DNA from: an uncultured Prevotella sp.
GTDB lineage: Bacteria > Bacteroidota > Bacteroidia > Bacteroidales > Bacteroidaceae
Length of the DNA stretch: 38,795 nucleotides
NCBI GenBank assembly: GCA_900555035.1
Contig: USJX01000021.1
Span: forward strand, 1-38,795
Direction: 5' to 3'
Positions 10,001-18,092 of the stretch are shown here, one piece after another (the stretch's first letter is position 1; the number at the start of each line of letters is the position of its first letter). The translations under genes were made by a program, and so were the position numbers. The notes beneath the pieces are model-generated. The model saw only the letters and a list, made by a program, of their open reading frames with translations. It was not told the origin of the DNA and searched no databases.

Positions 10001-10246
10001 GGTACACAGTATATGTATGATGGCTCTTACATTCGTTTGAAGAATGTCGAGATTGCTTATACCTGGACCAAGGGTTGGATTAAGGCATTAGGCGTAAACT
10101 ACCTCAAGATTTACTTGAATGGTAATAACCTCTGGCTCTGGACTCGTATGCCTGATGACCGTGAGGCAAACCTCGGTGGTGGTGGCTGGTTGGGAGCATA
10201 CCCTACGGTTCGCCGCTTCAACTTAGGTGTTAAATTCTCATTGTAA
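7100..10246 (+). CDS. xusA: SusC-like TonB-dependent transporter XusA
   Basis: A 1048-residue outer-membrane transporter that should import xylo-oligosaccharides using TonB energy. A signal peptide (about 1-28, ending NAQAQ) is followed by a carboxypeptidase-regulatory-like domain (about 30-107), a TonB box GEVVVVGYG (109-117), a plug with PLVLVDGIERPL and VLKDASATAVYG, and a long barrel ending NLGVKFSL. It is full length for SusC/RagA. The start at 7100 is unusual: an ATG at 7089 opens a four-codon frame (MNRT) whose TGA overlaps the start codon as ATGA. The symbol follows gene order and family resemblance to P. bryantii xusA; substrate specificity is inferred. Confidence 0.93.
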   Translation: MIEQVLTLKRTAALCLVGAFCSLNAQAQKILVKGNLVDGTGEPLIGATVKVKGNASVGTVTDFDGNFSISVPSENSILVFTYVGMKTKEVKIGTKREFKLTLEDDNAIGEVVVVGYGQQKKASVVGSITQTTGEVLERAAGVSDVGSALTGNLPGVVTIQGNGMPGEEEPQIIIRGSSSWNNSDPLVLVDGIERPLSSVDISSVESISVLKDASATAVYGVKGANGVILVTTKRGQEGKAKIDVGFNATLKAPSKLPNKYDSYDALMLRNQVVERELGVYPEGVSYLRPQSFIDNYRNQTTDEQRERYANVDWQDALFKKTAVSYNANVNVSGGTKFVKYFASADFVHEGDLFREYDNGRNYNSGYGYNRINVRSNLDFAITSSTTLKVNVAGSNGVRKAPWSNMSNSEWQIGQQWAGAYNIAPDVFLPQYSDGTWGFYPAASNVSNSAMNLAIGGTAQATTTRINTDFTLEQKLDFITKGLNFRGTISWDNVFVETGRGINDLYNDAQTKYIDPETGQVTYGKELEGQNKFDWQQGVNWKTEGGSVDNNQTVRNLYYQLQLNWARKFGQHDVSAMGLFSRQENARGSVMPTYREDWAFRATYSYAGRYNIEYNGAYNGSEKFSKDNRFAFFNSGAIGWTITEENFMKYLRDKHIIDMLKFRASYGEIGDDNIGDPFDSSRRWLYMSQWAYGGKSTMDLDHTESIYTWYRQNTLGNENVKWETVKKTNFGIDYGFLGGLITGSLDFFCDRRNDILIFGSNRSVPSYFGTTAPTINKGKVRTSGYELELKLNKVFANGLRLWGNFNMTHAKNKVILKDDAILTPSYQKEAGFAMNQYRSYIDKGFINNIDDLIGSPAHDSNDNHRLVGDYYIVDFNGDGVVDSKDSAPVGYSSSPQNTYNATIGFEWKGFSAFAQFYGVTNVTRDVGLGSFGNKLDNVYNIGTWWNKNQSNAECILPRWGATASSYTDGTQYMYDGSYIRLKNVEIAYTWTKGWIKALGVNYLKIYLNGNNLWLWTRMPDDREANLGGGGWLGAYPTVRRFNLGVKFSL

Positions 10247-10265
10247 TTATAAAAAAAATATTCAG

Positions 10266-12230
10266 ATGAAAAATAAGATAAAGACATTATTGTTGACGGG
10301 ATGCGTCTCGCTGGCTCTCGGTACTTCGCTGAGTTCTTGTCAAGACTACTTGGACAAGGAGCCAGACTCAACAGTTTCTGCAGACGATGCCTTTGCCAAT
10401 TTCCGTAATTTCCAAGGTTTCGTTGAGGAAATATACAACTGTATCCCTGATAAAGAGAAATGTAACTGGTGTCCTTCATGGAACTGGGGTGATGATGAAA
10501 TCTTCAATCCTGAGGCTGATAGTAGAATGACCCATCAGGTTGATTTAGGTAACTTCCGTGCATGGGAATCTACTGGTAACTGGCTAAAGCGTGATGGTGC
10601 TTCTACTTCCACAAATAAGTTCGACCACGGTATTTGGAATCATGCGTGGTATTGCATCAGAAAATGTAATCTCGGTTTACAGAATATCGACAAGTTTGTG
10701 ACTGGAAGTGCTGAAGAGAAAAAACTGATAGAGGGTCAGCTCTATTTCTTCCGTGCATGGTGGCATGAGGAAATGATGGAGTATTTTGGTGGTATGCCTT
10801 ATGTGGATACTTATCTCGATGCCAATGCCGAGCTGAATTTGCCACGCCTTTCTTATCGGGAATGCGCTGATAAAGCGGCAGCAGATTTCCGCAAGGCTGC
10901 CGATTTGTTGCCTATTAATTGGGATAAGACTTCTGCAGGTGCTGCCACACAAGGTAAGAATGATCTTCGCATCAATAAGATCATGGCTCTTGGTTATCTT
11001 GGTAAAACCTATCTTTGGGCTGCTAGTCCTTTGATGAAGAATGGTGCGCAGACTGGTGCCAGCAAGAATGGCAAGACTTATGATTATGATCAGGAATATG
11101 CTAAGAAGGCAGCTGAGGTTTTTGGTGAACTGCTCTCTCTTGTGGAAGCTGGTCAGACACAATATGCATTGGCAGAGTTTAAGTACTCAGACATCTACAA
11201 TCATGAGAAATCTTCTGATGCCAATAGCTGTTTTTCTGATATATTCTATACCAAGAAGCAGAACTGGAAAATGCCAGGAACGGTTGAAGCTATCTTCCGT
11301 GGTCCATCTGCTGATTTCAATGGCTCTAACTGGAACACCTCTAAGGTCTTTGGCCCTAAGGTACAGAAAGTCGTTGCTCATGATAATGTCATTCACCAAC
11401 CTACGGCCAACCTTGTAGAGGCTTATGGAATGGCTAACGGAGAACCAATCTATTTGGTTGAGAATGGTCAGTATGTACTCAATCCAAAGTCTGGTTTCGA
11501 CCCTACCCATCCTTTCAAAAATCGTGATCCCCGTTTCTACCACGATATCGTCTTCGATGGTTTTAAGTATTTGAACGGATCACCTGGTCAGTATGCAGAT
11601 TTACAGTATTGCCAATTATATACGGGTGGTAATATGCGCCCAGTAGCAAATGCAAGCCGTACGGGTTATTTCATTCAGAAGTTGGTGCCTCATACTTGTA
11701 ATGAAGTGGATAAAGATTACGACTGGGGTGCAGCTTTCCACTGCTATTTGCCATATATGCGTCTTGCAGACATATACTTGATGTATGCAGAGGCTTGTGC
11801 TGCATTCGGTGGTGCTACTGGCAAGTCTTCAAACTTTGGTAAGACCGCAGAAGATGCAATTAATACACTTCGCGACCGTTGTGGCGCTGGTCATGTTGCT
11901 CCAGAATTTGTTGCAGACAACCATAAGTTCATGGACGAGGTCCGTCGTGAGCGTGAGGTAGAACTTTCTTTCGAAGGATTCCGTTTTTGTGACTTGCAGC
12001 GTTGGTTGCTTTTGACAGAGGCACCATATAATCAAAAATTCTCACAGGAGTTTGACCGTGTGGAAAGTGCAGACTTCTATAAGAATCATGATCCTAAGGA
12101 CGCTGAGGTTGCCAATTATCGCAGAGAGTTGATATTGACTCGTAATTTCAATACCAAGCACTATTGGTTCCCATTGCCAATCAAGGAGACTCAGCTCTAT
12201 CCAGAGTTTAATCAAAATCCAGGCTGGTAA
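10266..12230 (+). CDS. xusB: SusD-like surface glycan-binding lipoprotein XusB
   Basis: The partner of XusA, which caps the transporter and captures oligosaccharides at the cell surface. The start at 10266 is preferred over the longer in-frame opening at 10227 because it gives MKNKIKTLLLTG, a compact lipoprotein signal with lipobox LSSC. The protein is 654 residues. SusD/RagB marks are the N-terminal CQDYLDKEPDS, a TPR-like ADIYLMYAEACAAFG and a C-terminal EVRREREVELSFEG..RFCDLQRW. It begins 19 bases after the xusA stop, so the pair is surely co-transcribed. Confidence 0.93.
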   Translation: MKNKIKTLLLTGCVSLALGTSLSSCQDYLDKEPDSTVSADDAFANFRNFQGFVEEIYNCIPDKEKCNWCPSWNWGDDEIFNPEADSRMTHQVDLGNFRAWESTGNWLKRDGASTSTNKFDHGIWNHAWYCIRKCNLGLQNIDKFVTGSAEEKKLIEGQLYFFRAWWHEEMMEYFGGMPYVDTYLDANAELNLPRLSYRECADKAAADFRKAADLLPINWDKTSAGAATQGKNDLRINKIMALGYLGKTYLWAASPLMKNGAQTGASKNGKTYDYDQEYAKKAAEVFGELLSLVEAGQTQYALAEFKYSDIYNHEKSSDANSCFSDIFYTKKQNWKMPGTVEAIFRGPSADFNGSNWNTSKVFGPKVQKVVAHDNVIHQPTANLVEAYGMANGEPIYLVENGQYVLNPKSGFDPTHPFKNRDPRFYHDIVFDGFKYLNGSPGQYADLQYCQLYTGGNMRPVANASRTGYFIQKLVPHTCNEVDKDYDWGAAFHCYLPYMRLADIYLMYAEACAAFGGATGKSSNFGKTAEDAINTLRDRCGAGHVAPEFVADNHKFMDEVRREREVELSFEGFRFCDLQRWLLLTEAPYNQKFSQEFDRVESADFYKNHDPKDAEVANYRRELILTRNFNTKHYWFPLPIKETQLYPEFNQNPGW

Positions 12231-12259
12231 GGTTTAAAATTATAAATTAGTAATACTAA

Positions 12260-15142
12260 ATGAATAATGATAGTATGAATTCAAGATTCAAATCATATAA
12301 TTATAAGCTTTTTGTAGCAAGTCTCGTGGCTTTGGCTCCTCTTGGTGCCAATGCCAAGACTGCACAGACAAGCGAATCCGACACAGCCAGTGCCGACAAG
12401 GAGATGGTTCAGGTGGCTTACCGAAAGGTAGCCAAGGATGACATCTTGGGCGGTGTGTCTGTAGTCGATGTAGAGAACTTGATGAAGAAGAACTACCATA
12501 CTTATAGCCTCGACAATATGCAAGGTTATGTAGGTGGTTGGAATGGCAATTCTCTCTGGGGTATGGATGCCGACAACGCTGGTTATCTCGTCTTGGTAGA
12601 TGGTGTGCCTCGTGAAGCTAACAACGTTCAACCAAGTGAGATTGCACAGATATCTTTCCTCAAGGGTGCGCAGGCTGTGGTGCTCTATGGTAGCAAGGCT
12701 GCCAAGGGTGCTGTAGTCATAACCACCAAGCGTGGTCATAATGACGGCTTGAAGGTCGAGGTGCAGGCTAATGCAGGTTTGAATGTAGCAAAGTCTTATC
12801 CTGAGTATCTTAGCAGTGCAGAGTATATGACTCTCTATAACGAGGCTCGTCGTAATGATGGTCTGTCTGAGCTTTATTCTACTGAGGACATCTATAATCA
12901 TGGAGCAGGTTTGAACCCTTATCGTTATCCTAATCTCGATTTCTATTCTTCTGATTATCTCAGAAAGATGAACAGCCGTTATGAGGCTACTGCAGAAATC
13001 AGCGGTGGTGGTAAGCGAGCTCATTTCTATAGCAATATCAACTATTATCGCCAGGGCGATTACTTCAAGTTTGGTGAGGCAAAGAACAATAATATCCAGC
13101 GTTTCAGCGTTCGTGGTAATGTGGATATAGACATTACTGATGATATTAAGGCTTGGGTCAACTCTAGTGCAACCTTCTATGATTCTCATTCAGCAAAGGG
13201 TGATTACTGGAAAGCTGCTGCTACTTGGCGTCCTAATTTCCCGCAGAATGCAGCTCCTCTTATCTCCACTGATATGATAGCTCCTAACGCTAAGGCTGCT
13301 TGGGACTTGATGAGCGTTGCGAAGTTGGTAGATGGCAAATACTTCCTTGCTGGTACTCAGGCAAACTCCTCCAATGTTTTTGCTGATATCTATTCTGCAG
13401 GAAAGAGTAAATTTACTAGTCGTCAATTCCAGTTTGATACGGGTGTCAATATCAACTTGCACAAGGTGTTGAAGGGCTTGTCTTTCGAGACTCATTTCGC
13501 AGTCGACTATGCTACCTCTTATAATACTTCTTTCGATAATAGCTATGCTGTTTATATCCCAACATGGGCTAACGTTGATGGCAAGGATATGATTGTCGCA
13601 TTGAAGAAGGAAGGTGAGGATAAAAAGTCTGGCAACCAGAACATCAGCGGAAGTACAGATAACCAGACCATGCTTTTCTCTGGTCAGTTCAACTACAACA
13701 ATACTTTCAACAAGGTTCACAATCTGTCGGCAATGTTGATAGCTTCTGGCTTCCAGCAGTCGAAGTCTGGACAGTATCATAAGAACTCTAGTGCCAATCT
13801 TGCATTCGATGCTTCTTACAATTATGCCCAGAAGTATTACGCAGATTTTGGATTAGCTGCTATCCACTCTGCCCAGTTGGCTCCAGGTCATCGTGAGGCT
13901 CTCTCACCATCACTTTCTTTGGGTTGGAGACTCAAGAATGAGTCTTTCTTGAAGAATTCCAAGGTGGTAGATGACATGATGGTTAGTGTATCAGGTAGTA
14001 TTATCAATGAGGATATTGATATAGCAAGTGGTGACAATCGCTACTATCTCTATCAGAGTATTTGGACTTCTGATTACGGCTATGGATGGTATGATGGATC
14101 TAGCGATAAATACACCTATTCAAAAAGAGGTGAGAACAAAGACCTTGATTTTATCAAGCGCAAAGAGTTGTCTCTGAATTTCAAGACATCCTTGTGGCAG
14201 AAATTGGTGACATTGGATGCAAGTTTCTTCATCAATTCGATGGAGGGTTATATCATCACTTCGCCAACATTCTATCCTTCTCATTTGAATACTGGTTATC
14301 CTGCGGCTTCGTTTATGCCTGTACTTAATTACAACAATAATCGTAGAGTTGGATTTGATTTCGCAGCCAACTTCAATAAGAAGGTAGGTGATGTGGATCT
14401 CTCACTTGGTGTGACAGGTACTTACTATACAACCAAGGCTACCAAACGTGATGAGAACAACGTAGAGCAGTATCAGAACAGACAAGGAAAGGCACTTGAT
14501 GGCATTTGGGGCTACAAGAGCGCAGGTCTCTTCCAAAGCGAGGAGGAAATCAAAAATTCTCCAGACCAAAGCTATTTTGGTGGAACAGTTAAACCTGGTG
14601 ACATCAAGTATGTGGATGTAAATGGTGATAATAAAATTGACCAATACGACCAAGTCTTCTTGGGTAAGGGTGGTTGGTATGGAGCACCATTCACGCTTGG
14701 TGTCAATCTTACAGCTAAGTGGAAGAACTTTACCTTCTTCGCTCTTGGTACCGGTAACTTCGGTGCTTGGGGAGTCAAGAATAATTCTTATTGGTGGGTA
14801 AAGGGCGATAGCAAATATTCTGCTGTAGTTCGTAACCGATGGACAGAGGAAACCAAAGAGACTGCAACCTATCCTCGTTTGACATCTCTTGATGGTAACA
14901 ACAACTTCCAGACATCAGACTTCTGGATGTACAAGACAGATGCATTCCGCTTGGCTAAGGTCCAGATAACTTACGACTTGCCTAGTATTTTGTTCCAAAA
15001 GACATGGCTTAAGGGATTGTCGGCATACGTAAGCGGAGCTAACTTGCTTACCATTTCAGGAGAGCGCGAAGTCTTAGAGATGAACGTTGGGTCTGCGCCT
15101 CAGACACGCTATTATAATATAGGTGTGAAGGCAACATTCTAA
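12260..15142 (+). CDS. xusC: Second SusC-like transporter XusC, lacking the N-terminal extension
   Basis: A 960-residue TonB-dependent outer-membrane transporter, about 90 residues shorter than XusA. The signal peptide (ending GANAKTA) is followed within about 15 residues by an atypical TonB box region (KEMVQVAYRK), and then the plug (VLVDGVPREANN, FLKGAQAVVLYGSKAAKGAV). The carboxypeptidase-regulatory-like domain present in XusA is missing. The barrel ends with RYYNIGVKATF and shows no frameshift. An alternative start is Met6 at 12275. It starts 29 bases after xusB and probably works with XusD on a different length or decoration of xylo-oligosaccharide; that specificity is inference. Confidence 0.92.
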   Translation: MNNDSMNSRFKSYNYKLFVASLVALAPLGANAKTAQTSESDTASADKEMVQVAYRKVAKDDILGGVSVVDVENLMKKNYHTYSLDNMQGYVGGWNGNSLWGMDADNAGYLVLVDGVPREANNVQPSEIAQISFLKGAQAVVLYGSKAAKGAVVITTKRGHNDGLKVEVQANAGLNVAKSYPEYLSSAEYMTLYNEARRNDGLSELYSTEDIYNHGAGLNPYRYPNLDFYSSDYLRKMNSRYEATAEISGGGKRAHFYSNINYYRQGDYFKFGEAKNNNIQRFSVRGNVDIDITDDIKAWVNSSATFYDSHSAKGDYWKAAATWRPNFPQNAAPLISTDMIAPNAKAAWDLMSVAKLVDGKYFLAGTQANSSNVFADIYSAGKSKFTSRQFQFDTGVNINLHKVLKGLSFETHFAVDYATSYNTSFDNSYAVYIPTWANVDGKDMIVALKKEGEDKKSGNQNISGSTDNQTMLFSGQFNYNNTFNKVHNLSAMLIASGFQQSKSGQYHKNSSANLAFDASYNYAQKYYADFGLAAIHSAQLAPGHREALSPSLSLGWRLKNESFLKNSKVVDDMMVSVSGSIINEDIDIASGDNRYYLYQSIWTSDYGYGWYDGSSDKYTYSKRGENKDLDFIKRKELSLNFKTSLWQKLVTLDASFFINSMEGYIITSPTFYPSHLNTGYPAASFMPVLNYNNNRRVGFDFAANFNKKVGDVDLSLGVTGTYYTTKATKRDENNVEQYQNRQGKALDGIWGYKSAGLFQSEEEIKNSPDQSYFGGTVKPGDIKYVDVNGDNKIDQYDQVFLGKGGWYGAPFTLGVNLTAKWKNFTFFALGTGNFGAWGVKNNSYWWVKGDSKYSAVVRNRWTEETKETATYPRLTSLDGNNNFQTSDFWMYKTDAFRLAKVQITYDLPSILFQKTWLKGLSAYVSGANLLTISGEREVLEMNVGSAPQTRYYNIGVKATF

Positions 15143-15164
15143 TCATTTTAAAATGTAGAAAGAA

Positions 15165-16982
15165 ATGAAAGTAAAAAATATATTTATATTAGCAGCAATG
15201 TCGCTTACCTTGGCTTCTTGCTCAGATCTCTTCGAGCCTGCAGAGGAAAACAACCGTGGCTTGGATGAGATTTACAATGAGCCAACATACGCTCAGGGAC
15301 TATTGGGATATGGTTATGCGATGCTTCCTTACAATACCAAGAGTGTTACTGATGTTGCTACAGATGACGCTGTAACCAATAACTTGACAGATAGCTACCT
15401 CAAGATGGCTACAGGTTCTTGGACTGCTAATAGCGATCCTATGTCTAAATGGACAAATGGTCGTGCTAGTATCCAATATCTCAATATCTTCCTTCAGGAG
15501 GTAGATAAGGTAAACTGGGCAAAGGACGAGAATGCCCGTAAGATGTATTGTGATAGCCGTAAAGGTGAAGCTTATGCTTTGAGAGCTCTCAACTTGTATT
15601 ATCTTTTGATGAATCATGGTGGATGGACAGCCGACGGCAAATTGCTTGGCGTTCCTAATTTGACAGAACCAGAGACTTCTACTGATGATTTCAACAAGCC
15701 ACGTAATACATTCCAAGAGTGCTTGGATCAAATCTATAGCGATTTGGACGAGGCTGCCAAGCTTCTCCCTCTTGATTACAATGATTTGACTAATGATAAC
15801 GATGTTCCTGCCAAGTATAAGGAAATCGGAGTAAAGACCGCAGGAGACTACAATCGTGTGTTTGGTACCATTATGCGTGGTCGTATCAGCGGTCGTATCG
15901 CTGAGGCTATTCGCTCACAGGTATCTTTGCTTGCAGCTAGTCCTGCTTTCTCTGAAGGTACAAACGTGGATTATGCTAAGGCTGCTGACGATGCAGCTAC
16001 CGTTCTTGATCGTATCAAAGGTGTGAATGGTTTGTCTGCTACAGGTAATAATTGGTTTATGCAAACCAGGGAAATCGATGCGCTTGGCTCAGGTGCTTGT
16101 CCTGCTGAAATTCTTTGGCGTGGCAGTCGTACCAATGGTGCTGATGACTGGGATCTTGGTCTGAACCAAGAGGCTGATAATTTCCCTCCGTCTCTTTATG
16201 GTAAGGGTAGAATCAACCCAACTCAGAATCTGGTCGATGCATTCCCTGCTGTAAATGGTTATCCTATCAACGATGCCCGTTCTGAGTATGATAAGTTGAA
16301 TCCTTACAGCAATCGAGATCCTCGTCTTGACCTTTATATCATTCATGATGGTAGTACTTATAAGGGAAAGACCATTCATACAGACATTACGACGGCTAAT
16401 AACAATGATGGTTTGAATAAGATTTCCAATTCTACTCGTACAGGCTATTACATGAAAAAGTTGTTGCGTGAGGATTGTAATCCTGACCCTAATGCAAAGA
16501 ATGCTCAGTATCATTATCCTGTGTATATTCGCTATACTGAGATATTCCTCGATTACGCTGAGGCTGCCAACGAGGCTTGGGGACCAAAGGGTAAGGGATC
16601 TCACAACTACTCAGCTTACGATGTAATCAAGGCAATCCGTGAGCGTGCCGGAGTTGGCGAGTTTGGCGAGGATCCATACTTGGATGAGTGCGCTGGTAGC
16701 AAAGAGAAAATGCGTGAGTTGATTCGCAACGAGCGTCGTTTGGAACTTTGTTTTGAAAATAAGCGCTTTAGTGACCTTCGCCGTTGGAAAGCTCCTCTAA
16801 ATGAGGCTGTGCGTGGTATTGAAATCACTTCAGAGGCTGGTGTCCCATCATACAAAGACATGAAGGTTGAGGATCGCAGCTATAAAGATTATATGTATTA
16901 CGGTCCTATACCACAGAGCGAAATATTGAAGTGGAGCAACTTGCAGCAGAATAAGGGCTGGGAAGTAAAAAATAACGACTAA
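15165..16982 (+). CDS. xusD: SusD-like surface glycan-binding lipoprotein XusD
   Basis: A 605-residue lipoprotein with signal MKVKNIFILAAMSLTLASC, where C is the lipidated residue. The SusD/RagB fold is supported by RYTEIFLDYAEAANEAWG and IRNERRLELCFENKRFSDLRRW. It is the second SusD, paired with XusC 22 bases upstream. Its sequence differs clearly from XusB (for example in its 605-residue length and N-terminal region), so the two pairs are not a recent duplication. Confidence 0.92.
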   Translation: MKVKNIFILAAMSLTLASCSDLFEPAEENNRGLDEIYNEPTYAQGLLGYGYAMLPYNTKSVTDVATDDAVTNNLTDSYLKMATGSWTANSDPMSKWTNGRASIQYLNIFLQEVDKVNWAKDENARKMYCDSRKGEAYALRALNLYYLLMNHGGWTADGKLLGVPNLTEPETSTDDFNKPRNTFQECLDQIYSDLDEAAKLLPLDYNDLTNDNDVPAKYKEIGVKTAGDYNRVFGTIMRGRISGRIAEAIRSQVSLLAASPAFSEGTNVDYAKAADDAATVLDRIKGVNGLSATGNNWFMQTREIDALGSGACPAEILWRGSRTNGADDWDLGLNQEADNFPPSLYGKGRINPTQNLVDAFPAVNGYPINDARSEYDKLNPYSNRDPRLDLYIIHDGSTYKGKTIHTDITTANNNDGLNKISNSTRTGYYMKKLLREDCNPDPNAKNAQYHYPVYIRYTEIFLDYAEAANEAWGPKGKGSHNYSAYDVIKAIRERAGVGEFGEDPYLDECAGSKEKMRELIRNERRLELCFENKRFSDLRRWKAPLNEAVRGIEITSEAGVPSYKDMKVEDRSYKDYMYYGPIPQSEILKWSNLQQNKGWEVKNND

Positions 16983-16989
16983 TATTAAA

Positions 16990-18051
16990 ATGATGAAAAC
17001 AATGAAGATAAGCAAATATTTGTCCATGGCTGCATTGGGAATCTTGGCTTTAGGCTTTAACTCTTGTGAGAATGGCAACCAAGAATTTCCTGATTATGAG
17101 GGCGGTACTACTGTATATTATCCTTATCAGTATATCGAACGTTCTGTAGTTTTAGGCAATGATGAGAGTCGCGATAATACGGATGATAACAATCATGTAT
17201 TGTATATCGTATCTACAATGGGTGGAGCATATAATGGAAAAAACATCACATTGAATGTAGATGTTGATAATTCATTGTGTGACAATCTGTATTTTGAGGA
17301 TGGAGTCACTCCTGTAAAGCCAATGCCTAGCAATTATTATACAATTCCTACCAAGACGGTTGCGTATAATGGAAAATTGCAGGGACGTCTTCAGGTTAAG
17401 TTGGAGGATGCTTTCTTTGCTGACCCAGATTGTGCAAAGAATACATATGTAATCCCAGTTCGCATCAAGGAAATGGTGGGAGCCGATTCTATTCTTTCGG
17501 GTTCTCCTGTTGTTGCAGGTACAACTCCTGTTCGTACTGATGCTTCAGCTTGGTCTGTTGTTCCTAAGGATTATATCCTTTATTGCGTTAAGTTTATGAA
17601 TCCATGGGATGGCTATTATTTCCGTAGAGGAACTGACAAGATTACAGAGAATGGACAAACTCATGAGGTAAAGCGTGAAGGTGCAACTCTTGAAAAGGAT
17701 GAAGTGAGTCGGATTACAACCAAGAGTTTGAAGGAATGTAATTTCGAAGTCTCTGTAAATAAAGCTGACGGCTCTAAGGTCACTTGCAACTTGAAACTTA
17801 CGTTCGATGATAATGGTAATTGTACCGTTACTTCAGATACAGAGGGCATGACTGCTTCTGGTTCAGGAAAGTTTGTAGAAAAGGGAGCTAAGTTGGCTTG
17901 GGGTAACAAGGATCGTGACATCCTGACTCTCAATTACAGGGTTGATTTCGGTTCTGGCATTGTTTTGGAAACATCCGATCAGTTCGTTGCCGAGACTCGT
18001 GGTAACACCAATGGTGTTGTTCAATTCAGTCCTCAGTATATCAAGAAGTAA
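16990..18051 (+). CDS. xusE: SusE-like surface glycan-binding lipoprotein XusE
   Basis: A 353-residue lipoprotein with lipobox FNSC after a short hydrophobic stretch. The N-terminal half (about 30-180) is consistent with a DUF1735-type beta-sandwich (TIPTKTVAYNGKLQGRLQVKLEDAFF, then TYVIPVRI). The C-terminal half (about 185-353) begins KDYILYCVKFMNPWDGYYFRRG, as in DUF5627-type modules of xylan loci. It starts 7 bases after xusD. Position between SusD and GH10 matches xusE of P. bryantii. The probable role is xylan binding at the cell surface, inferred from family and place. Confidence 0.85.
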   Translation: MMKTMKISKYLSMAALGILALGFNSCENGNQEFPDYEGGTTVYYPYQYIERSVVLGNDESRDNTDDNNHVLYIVSTMGGAYNGKNITLNVDVDNSLCDNLYFEDGVTPVKPMPSNYYTIPTKTVAYNGKLQGRLQVKLEDAFFADPDCAKNTYVIPVRIKEMVGADSILSGSPVVAGTTPVRTDASAWSVVPKDYILYCVKFMNPWDGYYFRRGTDKITENGQTHEVKREGATLEKDEVSRITTKSLKECNFEVSVNKADGSKVTCNLKLTFDDNGNCTVTSDTEGMTASGSGKFVEKGAKLAWGNKDRDILTLNYRVDFGSGIVLETSDQFVAETRGNTNGVVQFSPQYIKK

Positions 18052-18092
18052 TATTCTTGATAGATAAGTATCATTCTAATAATTCGATTATT

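Noticed and set aside
10227..10265. Longer N-terminus for XusB
   Set aside because: It would overlap the end of xusA and spoil the lipoprotein signal; the ATG at 10266 gives a standard one.
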